Assembly: GCF_000298215.1 (NCBI RefSeq)
Contig: NZ_BAHD01000011.1
Span: forward strand, 29,907-93,906
Direction: 5' to 3'
Source of the DNA: Kineosphaera limosa NBRC 100340
GTDB lineage: Bacteria; Actinomycetota; Actinomycetes; Actinomycetales; Dermatophilaceae
Length of the DNA stretch: 64,000 nt
The translations under genes and the position numbers were made by a program. Shown in pieces: positions 33,206-42,002 of the stretch. Every line of letters starts with the position of its first letter. The stretch's first letter is position 1. A model generated the notes under the pieces. That model was not told where the DNA came from, made no database searches, and saw only the letters and a list, made by a program, of their open reading frames with translations.

Positions 33206-34100
33206 CTGCGCCGACGGTGGGGCGGGCGGTGGTGGGGCGGGCGGTGAGGTGGGCGATGGTGACGTCGACGGCCAGGGTTGTCGAGATTGCCGGGCCGGCG
33301 GACAGGCGTTCACGCAGGGCAGCTCGGTCCACGTGCCACGCCGCAGGGCCCATGAGCAGCAGGTCGGCCGCCTGGTCGCCGGTGACGGTCAGGGGGTGTT
33401 CGACGGTCGCCGTCGAAGCGATCGACCAGCCGGCCAGCTGCTGCGCGAGGCGGTCGGACTTGTCGGGGTCGACCCGCAGGCCCCCCTGCTCGTCGGCCAG
33501 GCCCGCGAGGTGGCCTGGTCGCGGGGTGACGACCGCCAGCACGCCGCCGGGAGCCAGCACCCGGGCGAACTCGCTCGGATTGCGGGGCGCGAACACGCAG
33601 AGCACCACACCCGCGACGGCATTGCCCAGCGGCAATCGACCCCACGCGTCCGCCACCACGCTCGCCAACCGAGGGTGGGTCCGCGCCGCCCGGCGCGCCG
33701 CGTAGCGGGACAGGTCCAGGCCGAGGCCGACCGTCGCCTCGCTCGCTGGGGCGTCCAGGCAGGCTGCGGCGTAATAGCCGGTGCCGCCGCCCAGGTCGAC
33801 CAGCGCCCCGGGTGTTGGCTCGGCCGCGCGCAACGCCTCGGTGAGCGCCGCCGCCACTGGGGCGAACACGCCGGCGCCCTGGGCCCGTTCGCGGGCCGCC
33901 ACCATCTCGGCATCGTCGGCGTGCAGCCCACGAGTGCCCGCGCCCGTGAGCAGGCTGAGGTAACCCTGTCGGGCCACGTCGAAGGTGTGCCCCGCAGCGC
34001 AGCGAACCGGCCCGCTCGCCTGCGCTGACAGGCGTCCCTGGCAATGCGGGCACGCCAGGGACGGCAGGGCAGCAGTCAAGGCGGACGAGGGGTTCGGCAC
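33198..34100 (-). CDS. RlmA-type 23S rRNA (guanine-N1) methyltransferase
   Basis: 300-residue SAM-dependent methyltransferase. An N-terminal zinc ribbon (LACPHCQGRL and VRCAAGHTFDVARQGYLSLL) is characteristic of RlmA I/II, which methylate G745 or G748 in 23S rRNA; RlmA(II)/TlrB confers tylosin resistance. The SAM-binding core has LVDLGGGTGYYAA. The C-terminus ends in a short Ala-Arg-Pro-Thr repeat (TARPTTARPT) encoded by a duplicated 15-bp DNA unit around 33215-33245. GTG 34100 is preceded by TAGAGT exactly 6 nt upstream, so it is probably leaderless. Target G745 versus G748 is undecided. Confidence 0.83.
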   Translation of the reverse strand: MPNPSSALTAALPSLACPHCQGRLSAQASGPVRCAAGHTFDVARQGYLSLLTGAGTRGLHADDAEMVAARERAQGAGVFAPVAAALTEALRAAEPTPGALVDLGGGTGYYAAACLDAPASEATVGLGLDLSRYAARRAARTHPRLASVVADAWGRLPLGNAVAGVVLCVFAPRNPSEFARVLAPGGVLAVVTPRPGHLAGLADEQGGLRVDPDKSDRLAQQLAGWSIASTATVEHPLTVTGDQAADLLLMGPAAWHVDRAALRERLSAGPAISTTLAVDVTIAHLTARPTTARPTVGADA

Positions 34101-34146
34101 CCAGACACTCTAGGTGGGCCCTGCGCCGGCCTCGCGAAATGTCGCG

Positions 34147-34257
34147 GTGGTGAACCAAGTACATGACCCCGATCGGGCGATCAGCGGCAACGCTCTGACC
34201 TGCGAAGTTCTTAGCACAGAGATCTCTGCAATGCGGGACATGTACTTAGTTCGCCAC
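34147..34257. repeat. 111-bp element bounded by 19-bp imperfect inverted repeats
   Basis: Arms 34147-34165 and 34239-34257 match at 17 of 19 positions in inverted orientation (GTGGYGAACYAAGTACATG). The 73-bp interior is less GC-rich than its surroundings and contains the perfect palindrome CAGAGATCTCTG (34217-34228). It lies between the divergent RlmA-like and MOSC genes. No target-site duplication is seen. It could be a miniature transposon-like insertion or a pair of divergent operators. Confidence 0.55.
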
Positions 34258-34309
34258 AAACCCGAAGTCCGGGCGACGCCGTACCCGCGTCGATGGCAGG
34301 CTGGTGCGC

Positions 34310-34678
34310 ATGAGCGAGCAGGCGCAGGGCCCCGTGGTGGTGACCGTTGCGATCTACCCGACGAAGGGCGAGGCGGGGCAGACCCTCGACGCGGCGGACA
34401 TCGAGGCGCAGGGCCTGGCGGGCGACCGGCGCAAGAAGCGGCCCGTGCACCTCGTGGGCGCCGGCGAGACGCCGGAGACCACCCGGGCCAACCTTTTTCT
34501 CGACCTCACCGACGACCAGCTTGGCGCCCTCTTGGAGCACACGGTGCGGGTCGGCGATGCTGCCCTCTTCATCAGCGAGCGTCCGACGGGCTGCCCCGGG
34601 GTGTACGCGGTTGTGGCCGAGTCCGGGCGGGTCGCGGTCGGCGACCACCTGACGATCCTGCCCGGCTCCCCGGCCTGA
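34310..34678 (+). CDS. Small MOSC-domain protein
   Basis: 122-residue protein with the beta-barrel pattern of the MOSC domain: VTVAIYPTKGEAGQ, then IEAQGLAGDRRKKRPVHLVG, then ANLFLDLT, LLEHTVRVGDAALFIS and the conserved-Cys segment PTGCPGVYAVV, ending VAVGDHLTIL. MOSC domains bind molybdenum cofactor or carry sulfur; single-domain forms of this size are uncharacterised. The start is ATG 34310, with CAGGCT 7 nt upstream. It is followed by thrS after 156 bp, probably on a separate transcript. Confidence 0.75.
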   Translation: MSEQAQGPVVVTVAIYPTKGEAGQTLDAADIEAQGLAGDRRKKRPVHLVGAGETPETTRANLFLDLTDDQLGALLEHTVRVGDAALFISERPTGCPGVYAVVAESGRVAVGDHLTILPGSPA

Positions 34679-34834
34679 GGCGCGCCCCGCCGCGCGGAAA
34701 GCCTGATGAAGCCGCGCACGGGTGGCGGATACCATCGAGAGGGGCCGTGATTCGGCCTCCATCTGCGTGGGGGATCCGTTGCACGACGGGTCTGCCCGCG
34801 CGCCGACAGCGTCCGCAACCGTGAGGAGCCCTCA

Positions 34835-36865
34835 GTGTCCGCCCAGATCACCGTCACCGTCGCCGGAGAGCAGCGATCGGTCGACGCGGGCACCACGGCC
34901 GCCGACCTGTTCGCCGACGACAAGCGCATCGTCGTCGCCCGGGTTGACGGCGACCTCGTCGACCTGGCCCGTGAGCTCGCCGACGGGCAGACCGTCGAGG
35001 GGGTCGACATCGGCTCGCCCGACGGGCTGTCCGTGCTGCGCCACTCGTGCGCGCACGTCGCGGCCCAGGCGGTGCAGCAGGTGCACCCCGACGCCAAGCT
35101 CGGCATCGGCCCGCCCATCACCGACGGCTGGTACTACGACTTCGCCCTCGCCGAGCCGTTCACGCCCGAGGACTTCAAGCGCCTCGAGAAGGCGATGCAG
35201 AAGATCATCAACGAGGGCCAGACGTTCCGGCGGCGCGTTGTCGGCGAGACCGAGGCGCTCGAAGAGCTCTCCGGTGAGCCGTTCAAGTGCGAGCTCATCG
35301 GCCTCAAGGGCGGACTGTCCAACGACGACCAGGAGGCCGGTGCGGGCGTCGAGGTCGGCGCGGGCGACCTGACGATCTACGACAACGTGCGCCGCGACGG
35401 CTCGGTCGCGTGGGGTGACCTGTGCCGCGGCCCGCACATCCCGAACACCAAGCTCCTCGGCAACGCGTTCAAGCTGATGCGCAGCTCCGCGGCCTACTGG
35501 CGCGGCGACCAGCGCAACCAGCAGCTGCAGCGCCTGTACGGCACGGCGTGGCCCAGCAAGGACGAGCTCAAGGCGTATCTGGAGCGGCTCGCCGAGGCCG
35601 AGCGCCGCGACCACCGCAAGCTCGGCGCCGAGCTCGACCTGTACTCCTTCCCCGACGAGCTGGGCTCCGGCCTGCCCGTCTTCCACCCCAAGGGCGGGGT
35701 CATCAAGCGGGAGATGGAGGACTACGTCCGCGCGCGGCACATCGAGGAGGGCTTCGACTACGTCGGCACCCCGCACATCTCCAAGGACGGGCTGTTTCAC
35801 ACCTCCGGGCACCTGCCGTACTACGCCGAGACGATGTTCCCGCCGCTGCACGTCGACGAGGAGCGCGACGCCGACGGCAACATCGTGCGGGCCGGCATGG
35901 ACTACCGCCTCAAGGCGATGAACTGCCCGATGCACAACCTGATCTACCGCAGCCGCGGCCGCTCGTACCGCGACCTGCCGATGCGGCTGTTTGAGTTCGG
36001 CTCGGTGTACCGATACGAGAAGTCCGGCGTCGTGCACGGCTTGACCCGCCTGCGCGGCTTCACGCAGGACGACTCGCACTCCTATGTCACCCCCGAGCAG
36101 GCCGGGGAGGAGATCAAGCACTTGCTGGACTTCTGCCTCGGGCTGTTCCGCGACTTCGGCCTCGACGACTTCTACCTCGAGCTGAGCACCCGGGACGCGG
36201 ACTCCGACAAGTTCATCGGCTCCGACGAGGACTGGGCCGAGGCGACGCGCATCCTGGAGGAGGCGTGCACCTCGACCGGGCTCGAGCTGGTGCCCGACCC
36301 GGGCGGCGCGGCCTACTACGGCCCCAAGGTCTCGGTGCAGGCGCGCGACGCCATCGGGCGCACCTGGCAGATGAGCACGATCCAGTACGACTTCAACCAG
36401 CCGGAGCGGTTCGGCCTGGAGTTCCAGGCCGCCGACGGATCCCGGCAGCGGCCGGTGATGATCCACTCCGCGAAGTTCGGCTCGATCGAACGGTTCATGG
36501 GTGTGCTCGTCGAGCACTACGCCGGGGCGTTCCCGGTCTGGCTGTCGCCGGTGCAGGTGACCCTCGTGCCGGTCGCGGAGGAGTACGTCGAGTACCTCGA
36601 AGACGTCGCCGCGAGCCTGCGTGCCGCCGGGGTGCGCGTCGACATCGACGCCTCCGACGACCGCTTCCCCAAGAAGATCCGCAAGGCGAGCACCTCCAAG
36701 GTGCCGTACGTGCTGATCGCGGGGGAGGAGGACCGCTCGGCCGGGGCGGTGTCGTTCCGTTACCGCGACGGCAGCCAACGCAACGGCGTCCCGATCGAGG
36801 ACGCCATCGCCGAGGTGGTTGCGGCCATCGAGGCCAAGGCCCAGGTCACCACGGCCCCGGCCTGA
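34835..36865 (+). CDS. thrS: Threonyl-tRNA synthetase
   Basis: 676-residue class II synthetase that charges tRNA-Thr. The order is TGS domain (1-60), the editing/SAD domains with HSCAHV near residue 70 and [10 protein letters not shown] near 205, the catalytic core with motif 2 ([24 protein letters not shown]) and the zinc-site Cys in MNCPMH, and the anticodon domain from about 560 ([18 protein letters not shown]). GTG 34835 is supported by GAGGAG 6 nt upstream. The 156-bp leader has a TACCAT hexamer but no T-box element. It opens the conserved actinobacterial thrS-HIT-lipid block. Confidence 0.97.
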   Translation: MSAQITVTVAGEQRSVDAGTTAADLFADDKRIVVARVDGDLVDLARELADGQTVEGVDIGSPDGLSVLRHSCAHVAAQAVQQVHPDAKLGIGPPITDGWYYDFALAEPFTPEDFKRLEKAMQKIINEGQTFRRRVVGETEALEELSGEPFKCELIGLKGGLSNDDQEAGAGVEVGAGDLTIYDNVRRDGSVAWGDLCRGPHIPNTKLLGNAFKLMRSSAAYWRGDQRNQQLQRLYGTAWPSKDELKAYLERLAEAERRDHRKLGAELDLYSFPDELGSGLPVFHPKGGVIKREMEDYVRARHIEEGFDYVGTPHISKDGLFHTSGHLPYYAETMFPPLHVDEERDADGNIVRAGMDYRLKAMNCPMHNLIYRSRGRSYRDLPMRLFEFGSVYRYEKSGVVHGLTRLRGFTQDDSHSYVTPEQAGEEIKHLLDFCLGLFRDFGLDDFYLELSTRDADSDKFIGSDEDWAEATRILEEACTSTGLELVPDPGGAAYYGPKVSVQARDAIGRTWQMSTIQYDFNQPERFGLEFQAADGSRQRPVMIHSAKFGSIERFMGVLVEHYAGAFPVWLSPVQVTLVPVAEEYVEYLEDVAASLRAAGVRVDIDASDDRFPKKIRKASTSKVPYVLIAGEEDRSAGAVSFRYRDGSQRNGVPIEDAIAEVVAAIEAKAQVTTAPA

Positions 36866-36871
36866 CCAGCG

Positions 36872-37336
36872 TCAGACGGGCTCGGCGAGCAGCACCGGAA
36901 TCTGACGATCGGTGTTCTCCTGGTACTGCGCGTACGGCGGGAACGCCTCGACGCACCGCTCCCACCACTGCGCCCGCTCGTCACCGGAGAGTTCGCGGAC
37001 GACGTAGGGGCGGGTCTGCGTGCCGTCCTGCAGGTCGACGCGGGGGTTGGCCATCATCGAGTGGTACCAGGCGGGGTGCGCCGGCGCCCCGCCCTTGGAG
37101 GCCACCGCTGCGTAGGCGGTGCCGTCGGTGACCCGCATGAGCGGTACCCGGCGCAGCTTGCCGGAGCGCTTGCCCCGCACGGTGTAGACCACGATCGACA
37201 TGCCCTGGATGTCGGCGGCCCGAGTGTCGCCGGCGGCGTCGATGGCGGCGAGCTGGTCGGCGACCCAACCCGCCTTGGGCGGGTCGTACTCTCCGGTCAG
37301 CGGTGCGGCGTCGGGACCGGTCGCAGAAGTGCTCAT
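36872..37336 (-). CDS. F420-dependent nitroreductase/quinone reductase family protein (Ddn-like)
   Basis: 154-residue split-barrel flavin/deazaflavin oxidoreductase of the Ddn/DUF385 family. It has MSIVVYTVRGKRSGKLRRVPLMRVTDGTAYAAVASKGG and HPAWYHSMMANPRVDLQDG, the typical deazaflavin-binding sequences. In mycobacteria such proteins use reduced F420 to reduce quinones or nitro compounds. The gene is on the opposite strand to thrS (7 bp between stops) and divergent from the HIT gene. Confidence 0.88.
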   Translation of the reverse strand: MSTSATGPDAAPLTGEYDPPKAGWVADQLAAIDAAGDTRAADIQGMSIVVYTVRGKRSGKLRRVPLMRVTDGTAYAAVASKGGAPAHPAWYHSMMANPRVDLQDGTQTRPYVVRELSGDERAQWWERCVEAFPPYAQYQENTDRQIPVLLAEPV

Positions 37337-37409
37337 GGGGCCAACCCAACACCCCGCAGCGCGGGTTGTCGAGCGCGGCCCGGGCGCCGCGGATGCCTAG
37401 GATCGCCTT

Positions 37410-37967
37410 ATGACAGGGGAGCCGCTGGATTCGATGGAGCAGGCCGAGGACTTCGCGCGCGTCGAGGACGGCTTCGATCGGCTGTGGACCCCGCACCGCA
37501 TGGCGTACGTGCGGGGGGAGCGGCCCGACCCGAACGCCGGGCAGGGCTGCCCATTCTGCGCGGCCCCGGGAAAGAGCGACGAGGAAGGGCTCATCGTGCA
37601 TCGCGGCGCGCTGTGCTTCGTCGTCATGAACCTCTTTCCGTACAACCCCGGGCACCTGCTCATCTGCCCGTACCGACACGTTCCGCTCTACGTCGACCTC
37701 ACCGACGAGGAGACCGAGGAGTTCACCGCGCTGACGAAGGCGGCTCTGCGGGCGTTGGCCGCCGGGTCCGCGCCGATGGGCTACAACATCGGCATGAACC
37801 AAGGGGAGGTCGCGGGCGCCGGCGTCGCCGCGCACCTGCACCAGCACGTCGTGCCGCGCTGGGGCGGGGACGCCAACTTTCTGCCGATCATCGGCCAGAC
37901 CAAAGCGTTGCCGGTGTTGTTGGAGGACGCCCGCGTCAACCTCGTGGCGAACTGGCCCAAGGACTGA
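37410..37967 (+). CDS. HIT-family hydrolase (Ap4A phosphorylase-like)
   Basis: 185-residue histidine-triad protein with the active site HLHQHVVPRW near residue 142 and the upstream zinc-type Cys pair in GCPFCAAPG. VVMNLFPYNPGHLLICPYRH is the conserved nucleotide-binding stretch. It is the counterpart of the mycobacterial HIT gene between thrS and pgsA (Rv2613c), reported as a diadenosine tetraphosphate phosphorylase. TAGGAT lies exactly 6 nt before ATG 37410, suggesting a leaderless mRNA. An EF-G-like gene on the opposite strand separates it from its usual partner. Confidence 0.9.
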   Translation: MTGEPLDSMEQAEDFARVEDGFDRLWTPHRMAYVRGERPDPNAGQGCPFCAAPGKSDEEGLIVHRGALCFVVMNLFPYNPGHLLICPYRHVPLYVDLTDEETEEFTALTKAALRALAAGSAPMGYNIGMNQGEVAGAGVAAHLHQHVVPRWGGDANFLPIIGQTKALPVLLEDARVNLVANWPKD

Positions 37968-38002
37968 GCGGACCGGCCCCTGCCTGAGGGAGCGGTCCGC
38001 TC
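37966..38002. terminator. Hairpin between convergent HIT and EF-G-like genes
   Basis: GAGCGGACCG (37966-37975) and CGGTCCGCTC (37993-38002) form a perfect 10-bp stem with a 17-nt loop, beginning at the HIT stop codon. Its location between two converging genes suggests a bidirectional terminator. No T-tract is present. Confidence 0.6.
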
Positions 38003-38061
38003 GTGGCCCAGCCCGGGTCAGGACACGCTCACGGCGCCCGGATGCGCCCGGAGGCGCCCGC

Positions 38062-40164
38062 TCACCCGGCGACCAGGTGCTCCTCGACGAGCCGATGCGG
38101 CATCTGCTCGTAGCCGCTGAACGTGCGGGTGAAGGTGCCGGAGCCGTGCGACAGGGAGCGCAGGTCGATGGCGTAGCGCGAGAGCTCCAGCTGCGGCACC
38201 TCCGCGCGCACCACCGAGTAGCCGGCCTGGTTGGCGGGCTCACTGCCCTGGATGCGGCCGCGGCGGGTCTGCATGTCGGTCATCACGGCGCCCACGTGGT
38301 CGTCGGCGACCTTGACCTCCAGCACGTCGATCGGCTCGAGCAGGGTGATCGCGCCGTTAGTCGCGGCGGCCTCCTTGAGCGCCAACGCCCCGGCGGTCTG
38401 GAAGGCGGCGTCGGAGGAGTCGACCGAGTGGGCCTTGCCGTCGTGCAGGGTGACCCGCACATCGACCATCGGGTAGTTGGAGATCGTGCCCTTCTCGAGC
38501 TGGGCCCGGACTCCCTTCTCCACGCTGGGGATGAACTGACGCGGCACCGCGCCGCCCACGACCTTGTCGACGAACTCGAAGCCGGCGCCGCGCTCGAGCG
38601 GCTCGACCGTGATCTGGCAGACCGCGTACTGACCGTGGCCACCGCTTTGCTTGACGTGCCGCCCCTGCGCCGTGTGCCTGCCGACGAACGTCTCGCGCAG
38701 CGGAATGCGCAGGTCCTCGGGGGCGACGTCGACGTTGAAGCTCTCCTTGAGCCGGGCCATCACAAGGTCCAGGTGCGTGGGGCCCATCGTCCACAACACC
38801 GTCTGGCCGGTCTCGCCGTTGTGCTCGACGCGCAGCGAGGGGTCGGCCCCGGCGATCCGCTGGAGCGCGCCCGGCAGCTTGTCGAGGTCGGCGCGGGTCG
38901 CGGGCTGGATAGCTACCGGCAGCAGCGCCTGCGGCATCTGCCAGGGCTCGATGACCAGCGGGTCGTCCTTGTCGCTGACCGTGTCGGAGGTCTGTGCCGC
39001 GCCCAGCTTGGCGACGACGGCCAGGTCACCGGCGATCGCGGCGTCCTTGGGGCGCAACTCCGAGCCCAGCGGTGAACTCAACGGGCCGACCCGCACCTGC
39101 TCGTCGTGATCCTCGTGCCCCTCGACCTCGTGCCCGACGAAGCTGCCGAGGTGACCGGAGACGTGCACGACGGTGTCGGCGGTCAGCGTGCCGGAGAACA
39201 CCCGCAGCAGCGCGACGTGGCCCGCATACGGGTCGTTGGTGGTGCGCACGACCTCCGCGACCAGCGGGCCGCCCGGATCGCCGACCAGCTGCGGGCCTGC
39301 GGCTCCGGCCACGGTGAAGACCGTCGGCATGGGGCGCATCGGCGGCGGCGGGAAGGCCGCTTCGACGAGGTGCATGATGACGTCGATGCCCGCCCCGGTG
39401 TCGACCGACAGCGGCACGACCGGGTGAAAGGAGCCCCGCGCCACAGCGGTCAGCAGCGCCGCCTCGACGATCTCGAAGCCGACCTCCTCGCCGCCCAGGT
39501 AACGCTCGAGGAGGGTGTCGTCCTCGGCCTCGGTGATGATGCCCTCGAGCAGCGGCCCGTGGTACTCGTCGAAGACCGGGATGTGCTCCGGGCCGGTGGC
39601 GCGCACGGCCCGTTGCCCGCCGGAGTAGTCGTGCACCTCGCCGAGCACCAGGTCGACGATCTCCTCCAGCCGGCTCTGGCGCACGACCGGGATGCCGAGG
39701 GGAAGGACCCCGTCGCCGAAGGCCGCCTGGGTGGCGGCGAGCGTGCCCGCGTAGTCGGCCCGCGGCGCGTCGAGCTTGGTGACGACCACCGCGCGCGGCT
39801 GGTTGACGGCTGCGCATTCGTGCCACAGCGCCTCGGTCGCGGCGTCGACGCCGTCGGTGGCGGAGATGACGAACAGGGCGGCATCGCCCGCGCGCAGACC
39901 GGCCCGCAGCTCGCCGACGAAGTCCGGATATCCGGGCGCGTCGATGAGGTTGAGCACCACGTCGCCGCACTCCAGCGCCGCGACCTCGAGGCCGGTGGTG
40001 CGCTGGTCGTCGCGGTTCGGCGGCCGGTAACCGGGCGTTGTGCGCGACACGAGGTGGTCGAACAACCGAGTCTTGCCCGAGCCGCTGGGACCCACCAGCA
40101 CCACGTTGCGGATGTGGTCGGTGTCGGTGGGAGTGGGCGTCTGCGCTGACGATGCTCTTGCCAT
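38062..40164 (-). CDS. Elongation factor G-like protein (EF-G2 type)
   Basis: 700-residue translational GTPase homologue with all five EF-G domains. G1 is GPSGSGKT, G3 is DAPGYPDF, and G4 reads TKLD instead of NKxD. The switch I RGITI is replaced by QRTTGLEVAAL. These changes mark the EF-G2 group of actinobacteria, which is not the essential translocase; the mycobacterial member is reported to bind the ribosome but lack ribosome-stimulated GTPase activity. Start ATG 40164 has a GAGTGAGG site. It lies on the opposite strand inside the normally contiguous thrS-HIT-pgsA block. Confidence 0.9.
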   Translation of the reverse strand: MARASSAQTPTPTDTDHIRNVVLVGPSGSGKTRLFDHLVSRTTPGYRPPNRDDQRTTGLEVAALECGDVVLNLIDAPGYPDFVGELRAGLRAGDAALFVISATDGVDAATEALWHECAAVNQPRAVVVTKLDAPRADYAGTLAATQAAFGDGVLPLGIPVVRQSRLEEIVDLVLGEVHDYSGGQRAVRATGPEHIPVFDEYHGPLLEGIITEAEDDTLLERYLGGEEVGFEIVEAALLTAVARGSFHPVVPLSVDTGAGIDVIMHLVEAAFPPPPMRPMPTVFTVAGAAGPQLVGDPGGPLVAEVVRTTNDPYAGHVALLRVFSGTLTADTVVHVSGHLGSFVGHEVEGHEDHDEQVRVGPLSSPLGSELRPKDAAIAGDLAVVAKLGAAQTSDTVSDKDDPLVIEPWQMPQALLPVAIQPATRADLDKLPGALQRIAGADPSLRVEHNGETGQTVLWTMGPTHLDLVMARLKESFNVDVAPEDLRIPLRETFVGRHTAQGRHVKQSGGHGQYAVCQITVEPLERGAGFEFVDKVVGGAVPRQFIPSVEKGVRAQLEKGTISNYPMVDVRVTLHDGKAHSVDSSDAAFQTAGALALKEAAATNGAITLLEPIDVLEVKVADDHVGAVMTDMQTRRGRIQGSEPANQAGYSVVRAEVPQLELSRYAIDLRSLSHGSGTFTRTFSGYEQMPHRLVEEHLVAG

Positions 40165-40317
40165 GCCTCACTCTCGCTCCGACCCCTCGCGCGAGCAAGT
40201 ACAACTCGCGGATTAGGGCCGATGGTCCCGCGGGTGAGCCGCCGGGCGCGACGCGGGGTGCGAGCTCGGGCCGGGGCCGGCCGAGCGAGCCACGAGCATC
40301 AGTAGGCTGGGCCCACC

Positions 40318-40935
40318 ATGCTCAACAGATTCGCGCGGGCGTTCGTCACCCGCCTCATCACCCCCATCGCCAAGCTCCTCCTGCGGCTGGGGCTGAGCCC
40401 CGACGCGGTGACGATCATCGGCACCGTCGGGGTCTGCTTTTGCGCGCTCTTCTTCTTCTCCCGCGGTGAGTTCGTGTGGGGCACCGTCTTCATCGCCCTC
40501 TTCGTGGTCTCCGACCTGCTCGACGGCACGATGGCGCGGGTCTCGGGCCGCCAGAGCAACTGGGGCGCGTTCCTGGATTCGACGCTCGACCGATTCGGTG
40601 ACGCGAGCGTCTTCGGCGGCCTCGTCCTCTACTTCACGCGGCAGCCCGATGGCGCTGCCAACGCATGGGGCGCCCTGGCGTGCCTCGTGTTCGGCTTCGT
40701 CACCAGTTACGCGCGGGCCCGCGCCGAGGGCCTCGGTTTCGTCGGCGCCAACGTCGGGATCGCCGAGCGGGCCGACCGGCTCGTCGTCGTGCTGCTGACG
40801 ACCTTCCTCGTCGGCCTGTTCAGCCTGCCGCACGTCGTGTTCACCGTCGTCCTGTGGTTGTTGGCGGCCGCCAGCGCCATTACCGTCGCCCAGCGCATGC
40901 TCGCCGTCCGCGCTGAGATGGCCGGGCGCCAGTGA
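40318..40935 (+). CDS. pgsA: CDP-alcohol phosphatidyltransferase, phosphatidylinositol phosphate synthase
   Basis: 205-residue membrane enzyme that transfers a phosphatidyl group from CDP-diacylglycerol to an alcohol, here probably inositol-1-phosphate. The signature D-G-x2-A-R-x8-G-x3-D-x3-D is complete: D69 GTMAR, G83, D87 and D91. About five or six helices are visible. Placement before the PIM acyltransferase and mannosyltransferase genes, as in mycobacteria, supports PIP synthase rather than phosphatidylglycerol synthase. It overlaps the acyltransferase gene by 4 nt. Confidence 0.9.
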   Translation: MLNRFARAFVTRLITPIAKLLLRLGLSPDAVTIIGTVGVCFCALFFFSRGEFVWGTVFIALFVVSDLLDGTMARVSGRQSNWGAFLDSTLDRFGDASVFGGLVLYFTRQPDGAANAWGALACLVFGFVTSYARARAEGLGFVGANVGIAERADRLVVVLLTTFLVGLFSLPHVVFTVVLWLLAAASAITVAQRMLAVRAEMAGRQ

Positions 40936-41999
40936 GCGCTGCGGCGCTGCGAACCCGGCTCCAGCGAGTCGGGCAACGCCTGGTGCAGCGCGCGACCGTC
41001 GCCGGCTTTCGCGTCGCGTGGCGGCTGCTGTGCCGGGTGCCGGAGTCGTTGGCCTACTCCGGCACTGACGCACTGGCGCACCTGACGTACCGGCGCAACA
41101 CCCCCGATGTGCAGCGGCTACGGGCCAACTACGCCCGGGTGCGCCCCGGCGTGGCGCCGGGCGAGCTGGAAGGCCTCGTCGCGGCCGGGGTGCGTTCGTA
41201 CCTGCGCTACTGGTGCGAGGCGTTCCGGCTGCCGGCGCGCGAGGTCGCGGACGTGCTCGCGGGGGTGCGCGCCGAGGGCGACGAGCCCGTGCGGGCTGTC
41301 TTGGCGACGGGTCGGCCGGTGGTGTGCTTTCTGGGGCACATGGGCAACTGGGACACCGCCGGCGCGTGGGCCACACGCGAACTGGCGCCGGTGGTCACGG
41401 TGGCCGAACGGTTGCAGCCCGAGGAGCTGTTCGAGCAGTTCCTGGCCTTCCGCGAGGGGCTCGGCATGACGATCTTCGCGCTGACCGGCGACGGCGACGT
41501 CTTCGGTCGACTCGTGCGACGCACCGCCGCCGGCGGGTGCATCGTGCCGCTGCTCGCCGACCGGGACCTCACCGACTCCGGCGTCGAGGTCGACTTCGCC
41601 GGTCGACGGGCCCGGATGGCGCCCGGCCCCGCGGCGTTGGCCCTGGCCACCGGCGCTCCCCTCGTGCCGGTCTCGATGCGCTACGAGCCGCACGTCGGCG
41701 GACCGGGCGGCTTTCGCCTCGTCATCACCTTCCACCCGGCTGTACCCCGTATGGCGGGGCCGGAGGGGGGCGGGCGGGCGGCCAACCGGGAGCGGATCGC
41801 CGCGATGACCCAGGCGTGCGCCGATGCGCTGGGTGCCGCGATCGCCGAGCACACACAGGACTGGCACATGATGCAGCGGGTCTTCCTCGACGACCTCGAC
41901 CCCGCCCGCACACCGCCTCCGGCCGTTCACGCTGGGTCCAGCGTGTCGAGCGTGTCGAAGGCGCCCGCGACCTACCGCTCAGCCGCGCCCGGAGAGTGA
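40932..41999 (+). CDS. Phosphatidylinositol mannoside acyltransferase (LpxL/HtrB superfamily)
   Basis: 355-residue membrane-associated acyltransferase. The catalytic H-x4-D motif is HMGNWD (H136, D141), followed by VTVAERLQPEELFEQFLAFR, the acyl-CoA pocket VPLLADRDLTDSGVEVDFAGR and PGPAALALATGAPLVPVSMRYEP. In mycobacteria the orthologue at this position (PatA) acylates the 6-position of mannose in PIM1/PIM2. It starts with a GTG overlapping the pgsA stop and is followed 3 nt later by the pimA-like gene. The last 30 residues are low-complexity Ser/Ala/Pro. Confidence 0.9.
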   Translation: MSAAALRTRLQRVGQRLVQRATVAGFRVAWRLLCRVPESLAYSGTDALAHLTYRRNTPDVQRLRANYARVRPGVAPGELEGLVAAGVRSYLRYWCEAFRLPAREVADVLAGVRAEGDEPVRAVLATGRPVVCFLGHMGNWDTAGAWATRELAPVVTVAERLQPEELFEQFLAFREGLGMTIFALTGDGDVFGRLVRRTAAGGCIVPLLADRDLTDSGVEVDFAGRRARMAPGPAALALATGAPLVPVSMRYEPHVGGPGGFRLVITFHPAVPRMAGPEGGGRAANRERIAAMTQACADALGAAIAEHTQDWHMMQRVFLDDLDPARTPPPAVHAGSSVSSVSKAPATYRSAAPGE

Positions 42000-42002
42000 G
42001 TC

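Noticed and set aside
33210..33250. Tandem repeat at the 3' end of the RlmA-like gene as a regulatory element
   Set aside because: It is a 15-bp duplication inside the coding region that yields an Ala-Arg-Pro-Thr repeat; no sign of a separate function.
34679..34834. Possible T-box riboswitch in front of thrS
   Set aside because: The conserved T-box sequence (AGGGTGGNACCGCG-like) and a following terminator are absent; only a -10-like TACCAT and a normal ribosome site are seen.
34832..36778. Long open frame on the minus strand opposite thrS (about 650 codons)
   Set aside because: It is the complement of a certain gene in the codon phase that stays open in very GC-rich DNA; the translation is Arg/Ala/His-rich with no family resemblance.
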